Shown here: positions 8,905-17,900 of the stretch, in pieces
How the letters are laid out: every line of letters starts with the position of its first letter
Numbering within the stretch: position 1 is the stretch's first letter
NCBI GenBank assembly: GCA_019114715.1
Contig: DXEZ01000222.1
Coordinates: 1-36,604, forward strand
From: Candidatus Sphingobacterium stercoripullorum
GTDB lineage: Bacteria > Bacteroidota > Bacteroidia > Sphingobacteriales > Sphingobacteriaceae
Reading direction: 5' to 3'
Length of the DNA stretch: 36,604 nucleotides
The notes under the pieces: model-generated
Database searches by the model: none
Told to the model about the DNA's origin: nothing
The model's input: the letters and a program-made list of their open reading frames with translations, nothing else
Position numbers and translations under genes: made by a program

Positions 8905-9228
8905 TTAATATTCCAACTCATCGATCAATTCTTGATGCGCCTGACGGAGTTCCCGTAATGCATTCGAGTCTCTCATTTTTGTGGCCACCTGTATCCCCTC
9001 TTCGTAGATACGCAAAGCCTCTTTTTCATCATCCAGCTTTTCAAGCAATTTCCCCAAATGGTAATAAGTGCCTACATAGTCTGGATCGGACTCCACTAAC
9101 TTATAAAAATGTTCAGCTGCCTCCTTCTCATTCCCTAGTTTCAAAATCTCCGTTGCAATAGCGTATTTTAAAAATGGATCGTTAGGAGACTCTTTTAAAA
9201 ACTCTTGTAATTTCTCTAATCTACTCAT
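8905..9228 (-). CDS. Small tetratricopeptide-repeat protein
   Basis: This is a 107-aa soluble protein made almost wholly of TPR helices. Two repeats are visible: DPFLKYAIATEILKLGNEKEA followed by AEHFYKLVESDPDY, and then VGTYYHLGKLLEKLDDEKEAL followed by RIYEEGIQ. There is no signal peptide or transmembrane segment. TPRs mediate protein-protein contacts; the partner is unknown. The frame runs back to 9252, but the ATG at 9228 (MSRLEKLQEFL) starts directly in the first helix. A TATAATTG element (9257-9250) lies about 22 bases upstream. It is a single gene between ilvE and the divergent etfBA. Confidence 0.8.
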   Translation of the reverse strand: MSRLEKLQEFLKESPNDPFLKYAIATEILKLGNEKEAAEHFYKLVESDPDYVGTYYHLGKLLEKLDDEKEALRIYEEGIQVATKMRDSNALRELRQAHQELIDELEY

Positions 9229-9293
9229 CTTAAATTCTAACTTTAAACCCAATTATAATTCTCTGTAACTACTTTAGTATCGGCAGAGAAAAA

Positions 9294-9309
9294 ACTATGC
9301 TAACATAGT
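9294..9309. promoter_or_regulatory. 16-bp near-palindrome upstream of etfB and the TPR gene
   Basis: The sequence ACTATGCTAACATAGT is a 16-bp palindrome with one mismatched inner pair. It lies in the divergent region between the TPR gene and etfB, about 65 bases before the TPR start. It resembles an operator for a dimeric repressor. A close relative occurs at 28701-28716. No regulator for it can be named. Confidence 0.35.
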
Positions 9310-9467
9310 ATTTTACATTACTATAACAAAAGCTTCTCGAGCTTGTTTTTTTACTAAATCCTCAATTTAAAGCGATATTTTAGCTAAAAAAGTAATTTCT
9401 CACGGGATACACAACGCTTCAACAAACAAAATCTAATTCACCCGATCGTAAGAAACAAGCTATAACA

Positions 9468-9498
9468 TTTGTTTTTTTCATAAAAAATCTTAGGTTTG
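9468..9498 (+). promoter_or_regulatory. etfBA promoter
   Basis: TTTG at 9468-9471, a 19-base spacer and TAGGTTTG at 9491-9498 give an exact Bacteroidota -33/-7 promoter. The etfB ATG is 20 bases downstream and has an AAGGAG ribosome-binding site between. Confidence 0.75.
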
Positions 9499-9517
9499 TA
9501 TACAAAGGAGATCAATT

Positions 9518-10255
9518 ATGAAAATATTAGTATGTATTAGCCACGTGCCTGATACCACCTCAAAAATAAGCTTTTCTAGTGACGCCACAGCATTTAATAG
9601 TAGCGGATTGCAATTTGTTGTTAATCCTTACGATGAGATTGCTTTAGCGAAGGCTGTAGAAATAGCTCAGAGCCAAAACGGTGAAATTACTGTAATCAAT
9701 GTAGGGGAATCTGAAACAGAGCCTACTATTAGAAAAGCACTAGCCATTGGCGCTGATAAAGCCATTAGGGTAAATGCTAAACCGAAAGACGGCTGGTTTG
9801 TGGCGAACCAAATTGCTAGTCACGCAAAGGACAACGCATATGATTTAATATTAACTGGCCGGGAGTCTATCGACTACAACGGCACACAAATCGCTGCTCT
9901 TGTCGGAGAACTACTGGGCATACCTTCTGTTTCCTTAGCGAAAAAGCTTCAAATAGAAAACGGAAAAGCCCAAATAGATCGTGAGATCGAGAATGGAGTT
10001 GAAAAATTAGAAATCAACCTTCCACTAACGGTAGGTACATCTGAAGGTGTTGCAGAACCTAAAATCCCTAACATCAGAAATATCATGGGCGCTAGAAGCA
10101 AGACCATTGAAGTGGTAGAGCCTATCGAAGTTCCTGAGCTTTCAAGCATAAAAGACTATGAGCTACCGCAACCTCGGGAAAGTGTTACTATGATCCAAGC
10201 GGATCAAGTTGAAGAGCTGGTTAACTTATTACACAGCAAATCAAAAGTAATATAA
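9518..10255 (+). CDS. etfB: Electron transfer flavoprotein subunit beta
   Basis: EtfB pairs with EtfA to carry electrons from acyl-CoA and related dehydrogenases to the quinone pool. It starts MKILVCISHVPDTTSKI and continues with VVNPYDEIALAKAVE, ALAIGADKAIRV, LTGRESIDYNGTQIAALVGELLG and the C-terminal GTSEGVAEPKIPNIRNIMGA, all of which are beta-subunit hallmarks. Length 245 aa is typical. Unusually for this window, a clear ribosome-binding site AAGGAG (9505-9510) precedes the ATG by 7 bases, suggesting high expression. It is the first gene of the etfBA operon, with etfA 31 bases downstream. Confidence 0.96.
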   Translation: MKILVCISHVPDTTSKISFSSDATAFNSSGLQFVVNPYDEIALAKAVEIAQSQNGEITVINVGESETEPTIRKALAIGADKAIRVNAKPKDGWFVANQIASHAKDNAYDLILTGRESIDYNGTQIAALVGELLGIPSVSLAKKLQIENGKAQIDREIENGVEKLEINLPLTVGTSEGVAEPKIPNIRNIMGARSKTIEVVEPIEVPELSSIKDYELPQPRESVTMIQADQVEELVNLLHSKSKVI

Positions 10256-10286
10256 CACACCTTTTATAACAATAAACTAGAAACAA

Positions 10287-11261
10287 ATGGCAATTTTATC
10301 CTATATAGAACACAACGAAGGCACCTTTAAAAAATCTGCCTTCGAAACAATGACCTTTGCGAAAGATTTAGCAGATAGTATCGGCCAGAAGGTGGTCACC
10401 GTAACCATTGGTGAGGTCGCAGAAGACGAGCTCAAAAAGCTAGGGCAATACGGTGCCGATAGAATCCTTCATATCAATCAGGAAGGGCTTAAAAGATTTT
10501 ACAATGTTTCCTATACGAACATTTTAAGTCAGGTGGTTGAAAAAGAAGACATTTCTACGATCGTTTTATCTAGCTCCTTTGCTGGGAAAGAGCTAGCCCC
10601 TCGATTAGCAGGAAAATTAAAAGCAGCCTACATCAATGGTGCTTTGGATACCCCAATAAATGAGGGTGGCAACTTACAAGTTAAAAAATCGGTCTTTTCC
10701 AACAAAGCATTTGCCAATGAGCTACTGACTTCTGAAAAGCGGGTTATCACGGTCAACCCCAATACATACGCTGTCAAAGAAAGCCAAGGAACCTCCGAGG
10801 TGGAAGCCTACCAACTAGAGAGTGCTAGCAATGCTGCAGAGGTTATCTTTGGAGAAATCGCAGCTTCTTCCGATAAGATATCCTTACCTGAGGCGGAAAT
10901 AGTAGTTTCAGGAGGACGCGGCATGAAGGGACCTGAAAACTGGGGGTTAATTGAAGAACTAGCGGAAGCACTAGGCGCCGCAACGGCTTGCTCGAAGCCT
11001 GTATCGGATGCCGGCTGGAGGCCACACTCAGAGCACGTGGGGCAAACTGGAATAGCCATTAGTCCAAAATTATATGTTGCCGTAGGTATTTCTGGAGCCA
11101 TACAACATCTTGCAGGAGTCAGCTCCTCTAAAGTGATAGTTGTTATCAACAAAGACCCCGAAGCACCGTTTTTTAAGGTTGCCGATTACGGAATTGTAGG
11201 CGATGCCTTTGAAGTGCTACCCAAGCTAACTGAAGCTATAAAAGCCTACAAAAACTCTTAA
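10287..11261 (+). CDS. etfA: Electron transfer flavoprotein subunit alpha
   Basis: EtfA binds the redox-active FAD of the electron transfer flavoprotein. The FAD domain is fully recognisable: SGGRGMKGPENWGLIEEL at about residues 208-225, GAATACSKPVSDAGWRPH near 230-247, GQTGIAISPKLYVAVGISG near 252-270 and the C-terminal NKDPEAPFFKVADYGIVGD. The N-terminal half contains SSFAGKELAPRLAGKL. Length 324 aa is normal. It follows etfB by 31 bases and is terminated by a strong hairpin, so etfBA forms a two-gene unit. No acyl-CoA dehydrogenase gene is in the window. Confidence 0.97.
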   Translation: MAILSYIEHNEGTFKKSAFETMTFAKDLADSIGQKVVTVTIGEVAEDELKKLGQYGADRILHINQEGLKRFYNVSYTNILSQVVEKEDISTIVLSSSFAGKELAPRLAGKLKAAYINGALDTPINEGGNLQVKKSVFSNKAFANELLTSEKRVITVNPNTYAVKESQGTSEVEAYQLESASNAAEVIFGEIAASSDKISLPEAEIVVSGGRGMKGPENWGLIEELAEALGAATACSKPVSDAGWRPHSEHVGQTGIAISPKLYVAVGISGAIQHLAGVSSSKVIVVINKDPEAPFFKVADYGIVGDAFEVLPKLTEAIKAYKNS

Positions 11262-11291
11262 ATAGAATAACAAATAATTCATGATTATTTT

Positions 11292-11328
11292 GTAGCTTGT
11301 TGGAAAGAGAACAAGCTACTTTTTTTTT
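11292..11328 (+). terminator. Intrinsic terminator after etfA
   Basis: A 10-bp perfect stem, GTAGCTTGTT and AACAAGCTAC with an 8-base loop, is followed by nine T residues. This is a textbook rho-independent terminator ending the etfBA transcript. Confidence 0.9.
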
Positions 11329-11370
11329 GCACCAATATTTCAGATATTTGTAACATAGCTAAATTAAAAA

Positions 11371-11985
11371 ATGGATAAAGTCAGGTTAGACATTGTTGGG
11401 TTATCATTCAGTGAAACACAATCTGGTGCTTATGCACTTGTTTTTGCTGAACAATCGGGGAATAGAAGATTACCAGTAATCATAGGTGGATATGAGGCGC
11501 AAGCAATTGCAATAGAGATTGAAGGAATGGAACCGAGCAGACCTCTAACCCATGATTTACTCAAGGCCGTGTTTATAAAAACAGAAGTCGAGTTAATCGA
11601 AGTACTCATTTACGACTTGCAAGATGGTGTGTTCTATGCTAAGCTGATTTGTAAGCAAGGTGAGGAAACCTTTGAGATCGATTCCAGAACCTCCGACGCC
11701 ATTGCTTTAGCAGTACGCTTAAATTGCCCCATTTTCACGCGTGAATTTATCCTAGATGAAGCGGGAATCATTATAGACAGTGACGATTTTGCTTTTTTAG
11801 AAAATTTAGAAGGCACCACTGAGCAAGAAGTTTCTAGTAGTCCAAAAAAGAAAAAGAGCGCATACTCTTCTTACTCTAATGAACAACTAGAGGAAAGGTT
11901 ACAAAAAGCTATTAATGACGAACAGTATGAAATGGCCGCTGAAATACGTGATGAAATAGATAGAAGAAGTAAGGATAAGAGGTAG
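11371..11985 (+). CDS. Bifunctional nuclease (DUF151) with C-terminal UVR motif
   Basis: Residues 1 to about 135 form a DUF151/BFN domain, named after plant bifunctional nucleases with RNase and DNase activity; VIIGGYEAQAIAIEIEG and SRTSDAIALAVRLNCPIFT are the conserved blocks. After a Ser/Lys-rich linker (about 150-170), residues near 172-202 form a UvrB/UvrC-type UVR motif, NEQLEERLQKAINDEQYEMA followed by AEIRDEIDRR. That arrangement is typical in Bacteroidota, but the cellular substrate is unknown. A GATATTTG element at 11343-11350, one base off the -7 consensus, may give it its own promoter after the etfA terminator. The nucleoside permease follows after 29 bases. Confidence 0.88.
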   Translation: MDKVRLDIVGLSFSETQSGAYALVFAEQSGNRRLPVIIGGYEAQAIAIEIEGMEPSRPLTHDLLKAVFIKTEVELIEVLIYDLQDGVFYAKLICKQGEETFEIDSRTSDAIALAVRLNCPIFTREFILDEAGIIIDSDDFAFLENLEGTTEQEVSSSPKKKKSAYSSYSNEQLEERLQKAINDEQYEMAAEIRDEIDRRSKDKR

Positions 11986-12014
11986 TTTCTATACTGGGTT
12001 TTGCCCTTATTTAA

Positions 12015-13379
12015 ATGGACATAAAAGTTAGACTAACGATAATCAACTTCCTACAGTTCTTTGTATGGGGGGCATGGTTAATTACTTTAGCAAATTATTG
12101 GTTTGGAACCAGGCAGTGGGACGGAACGCAGTTTGGTACCGTGTTTGCCACTATGGGCATTGCCTCCTTATTCATGCCTACTTTAATAGGCATTATTGCT
12201 GACCGTTGGGTGAATGCAGAAAAGCTATACGCCTTATTGCATGTATGCTACGCTGGCACATTGGTTGCCCTCACGCAAGTGGATAACCCGCAAACTTTTT
12301 TCACCATCATGCTACTAGCCATGTGTTTTTACATGCCCACACTTGCCCTATCCAACTCGATAGCTTATTATGTTCTTAGTAAACACAATTTAAGTGTGGT
12401 TAAAGCCTTCCCACCCATTCGGGTTTGGGGCACAATAGGCTTTATAGCGGCAATGTGGACAACAAACCTTTCGGGAAGCAAATCCACTATAGGACAGTTT
12501 ATGATTGCTGCAGTTGCCTCTATTGCCCTGGCAGCCTTCTCTATACTGGCGCTCCCTAAAGTTAAAAGCGGCATTGACCAAAAAAGCAACCAATCTAGCT
12601 GGTCCAGCGTCTTAGGTCTGGATGCTTTTAAGCTATTTGCAAACTACAAAATGGCCTTATTTTTTATATTTTGTATGTTTTTAGGTGCCGCATTACAACT
12701 GACAAATGCATACGGGGATATTTATATAGATGATTTTAAATATTTCCCCAAATATGCGAACCTTCGTGTCATAAAATATTCGACCATCATCATGTCCATC
12801 TCTCAGATATCTGAGACGGTATTTATCCTAGCCATACCTTTCTTCCTGCAGCGATACGGTATAAAAAAAGTCATACTCATCTCCATGGTGGCCTGGGTAT
12901 TAAGGTTTGGATTATTTGCTTTTGGAGATCCCGATGGGGGTCTTTGGATGATTATACTCTCGTGTATTGTCTACGGCCTCGCCTTTGACTTTTTCAACAT
13001 TTCGGGGTCTTTATTTGCGGAAACATCAGTCCCAGCACGAATCAGATCTTCCGCTCAGGGGCTTTTTATGATGATGACCAATGGAATAGGAGCCATCTTT
13101 GGGTCGATTACCTCGGGGTGGTTAATCGATAACTATTTCACGAAAAAGTTTACCAGTGTTCATGAACTAGCACAGTTCTTAGAAACGAGCATCAACAATG
13201 CCTATTTATTAGAAACACTGAGCTTGAAAGGGATATCCATAAAAAACGGCCTACTTTCAAGCCCTATTTACTTAAAAGATTGGCCAGCTATTTGGATTTC
13301 TTTCTCCTTGTATGTGGTTGCTATTGCAATTCTATTTGCTCTACTCTTCAAGCACAAACACGAGCCTAGTAAGGAATAA
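12015..13379 (+). CDS. Nucleoside:H+ symporter family MFS permease
   Basis: This is a 12-helix major facilitator protein of 454 aa, matching the NupG/XapB-type nucleoside:proton symporter family. N-terminal signatures include INFLQFFVWGAWLITLANYW, then ATMGIASLFMPTLIGIIADRW and the later PPIRVWGTIGFIAAMW. A C-terminal signature is YGLAFDFFNISGSLFAETSV. It would import nucleosides across the inner membrane. It converges on pyrB with a gap of only 7 bases. Its position beside pyrimidine genes fits nucleotide salvage, but the strand arrangement means they are not co-transcribed. Specificity for purine or pyrimidine nucleosides cannot be read here. Confidence 0.88.
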   Translation: MDIKVRLTIINFLQFFVWGAWLITLANYWFGTRQWDGTQFGTVFATMGIASLFMPTLIGIIADRWVNAEKLYALLHVCYAGTLVALTQVDNPQTFFTIMLLAMCFYMPTLALSNSIAYYVLSKHNLSVVKAFPPIRVWGTIGFIAAMWTTNLSGSKSTIGQFMIAAVASIALAAFSILALPKVKSGIDQKSNQSSWSSVLGLDAFKLFANYKMALFFIFCMFLGAALQLTNAYGDIYIDDFKYFPKYANLRVIKYSTIIMSISQISETVFILAIPFFLQRYGIKKVILISMVAWVLRFGLFAFGDPDGGLWMIILSCIVYGLAFDFFNISGSLFAETSVPARIRSSAQGLFMMMTNGIGAIFGSITSGWLIDNYFTKKFTSVHELAQFLETSINNAYLLETLSLKGISIKNGLLSSPIYLKDWPAIWISFSLYVVAIAILFALLFKHKHEPSKE

Positions 13380-13386
13380 TAAGGCT

Positions 13387-14325
13387 CTAGCTTCTTTTAC
13401 CAGCAAGCAAGTAAAGTACAGCCATACGTACTGCTACACCATTTTCAACTTGATCTAGAATAATCGCATGATCGCTATCAGCGACATCGGAAGTCACCTC
13501 TACCCCCCTATTTATTGGCCCCGGGTGCATAACTGTAATGGGTTTATCTAGGCTATCTAAAATCTCTTTGTTTAACCCGTAAAGCATCACATATTCTCTT
13601 AGCGAAGGAAAATAGGCTATATCCTGCCGTTCTAACTGAATTCTTAGCATATTTGCCACATCGCACCACTCCAAGGCCTTGCGCAAATTGTGCTCAACCT
13701 TCACGCCCAATGAGTCGATGTATTTAGGGATTAACGTGGTAGGGCCGCAGACCATCACCTCTGCCCCCAATTTCTGCAAACATAGGATATTCGATAATGC
13801 AACCCTAGAGTGCAAGATATCACCAACAATAACCACCTTTTTCCCAGCTACCTCTCCTAAGCGTTCACGAATGGAGAATGAATCCAGCAAAGCCTGAGTA
13901 GGGTGTTCGTGGGCACCATCACCCGCATTAACAATATGTGCGTCGATATTTCTACTCAAAAAGCGCCCCGCTCCAGCAAAAGGATGCCTCATCACAACAA
14001 TATCTACCTTCATAGCCAATATATTCTTCACCGTGTCGATTAAAGTTTCTCCTTTGCTTACTGAGGAAGAGGAAGCCGAAAAATTGATAGTATCGGCAGA
14101 CAGCCTTTTTTCAGCAAGCTCAAAGGAAAGCCTTGTGCGCGTGGAGTTTTCAAAAAATATATTTGCTATTGTTATGTCTCTTAAAGAGGGAACCTTTTTA
14201 ATTGGCCTGTTTAAGATATCTTTAAAATTCTGAGCCGTATCTAAAATGAGCTCTATATCTTGCTTATTTAAATCCTTTATTCCTAAGAGGTGATTAGTGC
14301 TTAATTGCTCTTGCTTCTCGTTCAT
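13387..14325 (-). CDS. pyrB: Aspartate carbamoyltransferase catalytic subunit
   Basis: PyrB joins carbamoyl phosphate and aspartate in the committed step of pyrimidine biosynthesis. The carbamoyl-phosphate loop FFENSTRTRLSFELAEKR lies near residues 57-74. It is followed by SVSKGETLIDTVKNI (the 80s loop region), DGAHEHPTQALLD near 135-148 and the C-terminal MHPGPINRGVE. Length 312 aa is normal. It lies 10 bases downstream of pyrR on the same strand, so the two are co-transcribed. No pyrI regulatory subunit lies in the window. No terminator hairpin is visible in the 7-base gap to the convergent permease. Confidence 0.97.
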   Translation of the reverse strand: MNEKQEQLSTNHLLGIKDLNKQDIELILDTAQNFKDILNRPIKKVPSLRDITIANIFFENSTRTRLSFELAEKRLSADTINFSASSSSVSKGETLIDTVKNILAMKVDIVVMRHPFAGAGRFLSRNIDAHIVNAGDGAHEHPTQALLDSFSIRERLGEVAGKKVVIVGDILHSRVALSNILCLQKLGAEVMVCGPTTLIPKYIDSLGVKVEHNLRKALEWCDVANMLRIQLERQDIAYFPSLREYVMLYGLNKEILDSLDKPITVMHPGPINRGVEVTSDVADSDHAIILDQVENGVAVRMAVLYLLAGKRS

Positions 14326-14335
14326 AGCTTATAGA

Positions 14336-14884
14336 TTAATCGTTAGATTCAGTCAATAACATGATACTATCTTTATCATCTACTTCTTCCCATTCCACAG
14401 ATACCCTTTGAGAGTCAATTGTGTCCACCTGCATGCCTATAAAATCCGGCTGAATGGGAATCTCTCTGGAAAACCGACGATCTACAAGCACTAAAAGCTC
14501 GATTTTTGTGGGCCTACCGAAAGCTTGCAAAGCGTCCATAGCGGAACGGATAGTTCGCCCAGTCCATAGGACGTCATCCATCAGAACTACCTTTTTATCA
14601 TCAATAATAAAATCTATTTCTGTTGAATTGGCGATTATTGGTCCTGAGCCTTTTTGACGAAAGTCATCTCGGTAAAATGTAATATCTAATAGCCCAAGCT
14701 TCACTTTGACTTGGGTCATTTCATAAATTTCTTCTTGCAAGCGCTGGGCTAGAAATGTTCCTCTAGGCTGTATGCCAATAAAAACTACATCTTCAAACTC
14801 TTGATGTGTTTCGATTAACTGCTGGCACAATCTCCTGAGCGTTATTTGGAACTTTTTCCCGTCTAATAAGGTCGACTGTTTCAT
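14336..14884 (-). CDS. pyrR: PyrR-type bifunctional regulator / uracil phosphoribosyltransferase
   Basis: This 182-aa type I phosphoribosyltransferase matches PyrR. In Gram-positive bacteria PyrR binds pyr mRNA leaders to cause attenuation and also makes UMP from uracil and PRPP. The PRPP motif VVLMDDVLWTGRTI is at about residues 99-112; GIQPRGTFLAQRL and LDITFYRDDF are further PyrR hallmarks, as is LVDRRFSREIPIQPDFIG. It is the first gene of the pyrR-pyrB pair. The promoter-like element lies so close that there is essentially no room for a classic PyrR attenuator before it, so its role here may be enzymatic, or it may regulate other loci. Confidence 0.94.
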   Translation of the reverse strand: MKQSTLLDGKKFQITLRRLCQQLIETHQEFEDVVFIGIQPRGTFLAQRLQEEIYEMTQVKVKLGLLDITFYRDDFRQKGSGPIIANSTEIDFIIDDKKVVLMDDVLWTGRTIRSAMDALQAFGRPTKIELLVLVDRRFSREIPIQPDFIGMQVDTIDSQRVSVEWEEVDDKDSIMLLTESND

Positions 14885-14899
14885 AACGATTTATTTGGG

Positions 14900-14907
14900 C
14901 AAACTTA
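14900..14907 (-). promoter_or_regulatory. pyrR-pyrB promoter -7 element
   Basis: The minus strand reads TAAGTTTG, an exact TAnnTTTG match, only 15 bases before the pyrR ATG. The implied 5' leader is about 10 bases. A clear TTTG -33 element was not found. Confidence 0.5.
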
Positions 14908-14949
14908 ACATATTTTTCTCCTAAAATACAGAAAACTGCTAATCAAGTG

Positions 14950-14979
14950 AAAAAAAATCCGCAACGTGAATTGCGGATT
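14950..14979 (-). terminator. Intrinsic terminator of the DUF2723 gene
   Basis: On the minus strand AATCCGCAA, a 6-base loop and TTGCGGATT form a perfect 9-bp stem followed by an uninterrupted T run. It lies 21 bases after the DUF2723 stop codon and isolates that gene from pyrR. T residues on the plus side as well make it possibly bidirectional. Confidence 0.88.
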
Positions 14980-14999
14980 GTATTTTTTTATGATTGATT

Positions 15000-17900
15000 T
15001 TATTCCATCAGATACATTTTATACTGCTCAAATAGCGCTTCTGCTTCTTTGGTAAATTCCTCATCTACATTCTCGTTGTTTTGTGCGATATTGTAATAAC
15101 GCATAACGGCAGATAGGCCTATTTGGATATTCCGCAACTCCATCTCTGGGCGCATGCCAGTAATATCGAAGTAATACTCCATGTTATCTTTTACATACTT
15201 GAGGTTTCGCAGCCCCATCTCACGGCCCAAGTCAACAGCACCTGCTTTATAAGCTGCATCTATTAACACAGCATAACCAGCAGCTTCCCCAATAGTATAT
15301 GTCTTATCGGGAAGGCTCTTATGAGCTTCCTCAACCACGGACTTAGCACCCTGGTTATTACCTTCTAAGATCAAGTTCTGCGCTGTCTGTCCAAATACAG
15401 AACCTGCAAATAAAGAGAAATACCTGTAAGAATCTGGATCTAGATACTTAGCATCTGCAATATTCCCCCACTGGTAGTTCTCCATAATATTTTTATAGGT
15501 TGCCTCGGTATTCACTAAAGTGGAAGGCTCTCCTTCTTCTAACCCTAGATCCACTGGCATCAGCCTAAGGGCAAAACCCTCGGATACTAAATAGCGATCT
15601 AGACCAATGTAATTGGTCTCTGGTGTGGTGATTGTAAAATATACAGGCCGCTCCCAATTGTTATTTGCTAAGATCGACAAGATGGATAGCTCCGCTCGCG
15701 TTATCACATTCCCCGAGAACTCCCAAGTCATCGTATCGGTAATATAATCGTTCCACTTCTCGGGAACCACCTGATTGGATAACACATCGGATTTATTCAC
15801 CTTAAACTGCATCTTTTTGGTCGGTAGCACGTTGGCATATTCACCGCTTTGCAGCTGCACCATATTTTGTCTATTATCTGATAACATAATGGTTAGTAGA
15901 TCTTCTATATCGACATGCCTATCGATATTGTGATCTACATAGTAAATAACATCTCTTACGCCGTCTTTAATTTTCTCAGGATCGATATTAAACGGCAAAG
16001 CGTCGGCATCGTTCACCTTGTTCATCATTTGCTTCATATACCAATCCGATCCGAGCAAACTCAGATTAACAACGCGCACATCAGTTCTATAGCCTTCTAC
16101 CTCCTGCACATACCAAAGAGGATAGGTGTCGTTGTCACCATAGGTGAACAGTATAGCATTGGGCGCACAAGAGTTCAAATAGTTCTTGGCCATATCTCTA
16201 GCTAAGAACTTCTCGGACCTATCGTGATCTACCCAGTTTTCTTTAGCCAGTAAAACTGGCCCTGTTATTAAGCAAATGGCCGTTGCTACAAGCGCTGCAT
16301 TTTTAGCGTTCATCTTCTTGCTAAACCATTCCCAAAGGGCAAGTACAGCAAGCCCTATCCATATACAGAATGCATAAAAAGAACCAGCATACACATAATC
16401 ACGTTCTCGAGGTTGCATAGGTGTATCGTTCAGGTATAGAACAATCGCGGCACCCGTAAAGAAAAAGAGTAGCGTCACCACCCAGGCGTCTTTGCGAGTC
16501 TTTTTAAAGTGCCACAACACGCCAACAAGCCCTAAGATTAGAGGTAAGAAAAAATAGGTATTTCTTCCAGGGTTGGTCCTCTCGGATTCTGGCAGCTTAT
16601 CCTGACTCCCAAGAACAAAAGAATCTATAGGTTTAATACCACTCAACCAGTTCCCCTCGGTTAAGGACCCTAAGCCTTGTTGTTGATTTTGCCGTCCCAC
16701 GAAGTTCCACATAAAATACCTACCGTACATATGTCCCAATTGGTAGCCCAAAAAGAACTTGATGTTATCCACCATGGAAGGTTTCTCGTTGGGTCCCAGC
16801 CCTAAGAAATCCCTATAAAACTGAACATGCTCACCGCGTTCGCTATGTACCCTAGGGAATAACGTCTCTCTATCAAAATTATAATCTATCCGCTTACGAG
16901 CCACCTCGTATTTTTCTTTATCTTTCCTATAAACCTTCCCTCCCTCTTTCACGTCAACCACCTCAGAATCGAAATAACGACCTTTAATCAAAGGATTCGA
17001 AGCGTATTGTTCTCTATTTAAATAACGTAAGAATGAGAAAGCATTATCAGGATCACTATTATTCAAACTGGTGTCCGCTTTAGCACGAATTAAAATCATA
17101 CTAAAGGAGCTGTAGCCAAATAAAATCAATGTCAAGCTCAACATAATAATATTGAGCAAAGGCTTCGCTTTTTTAATCGAATAATAAATAAGATAAACTA
17201 TCAACCCTACCAGTAGAACTGCAAAGAACAGTACCCCCGAGCCGAAACCCAGCCCCAAGGAATTCACAAAGAATAAATCAAAGTAGGCTGCTAGCTTAAT
17301 AGTATATTGAATTACACCCCACAAAATAAACCCTAACACCAACACTCCTATACCTAAAGCTTTAGCAATACCGCCTTTTGTGACCTTAGAGGTTCTACGG
17401 AAATAGATAATCAATGCTATGGCAGGAATAACCAGTAAGTTCAGCAGGTGAACGCCAATGGATAGTCCCATGATATAGGCGATAAGCAAAAGCCAACGAT
17501 CTCCAGTTGGCTCATCGGCCCTTCTCTCCCACTTTAAAATGGCCCAGAAAACTGCCGCCGTACAGAGCGAGGACATGGCATACACCTCAGATTCGACAGC
17601 TGAAAACCAAAAAGTATCGGTATATGTATAGGCTAAGGATCCTACAATACCTGCTCCCATGATAGCAATCAACTGTCCCAGGGTAAGGTTATCTTCAGAA
17701 GAATACCCTACAAATATCTTTCTGGCCAATGCCGTTATACTCCAAAACAAAAACAATATGGTGATACCACTACACACTGCAGACCCCACGTTCATCCAAA
17801 AAGCAATCTGTTCGGTATTTCCCAATGCGAAGTTGGAAAACACATTTTGGATCATTAAAAACAAGGGTGCTCCAGGCTGGTGAACAATTTGCATTTTATA

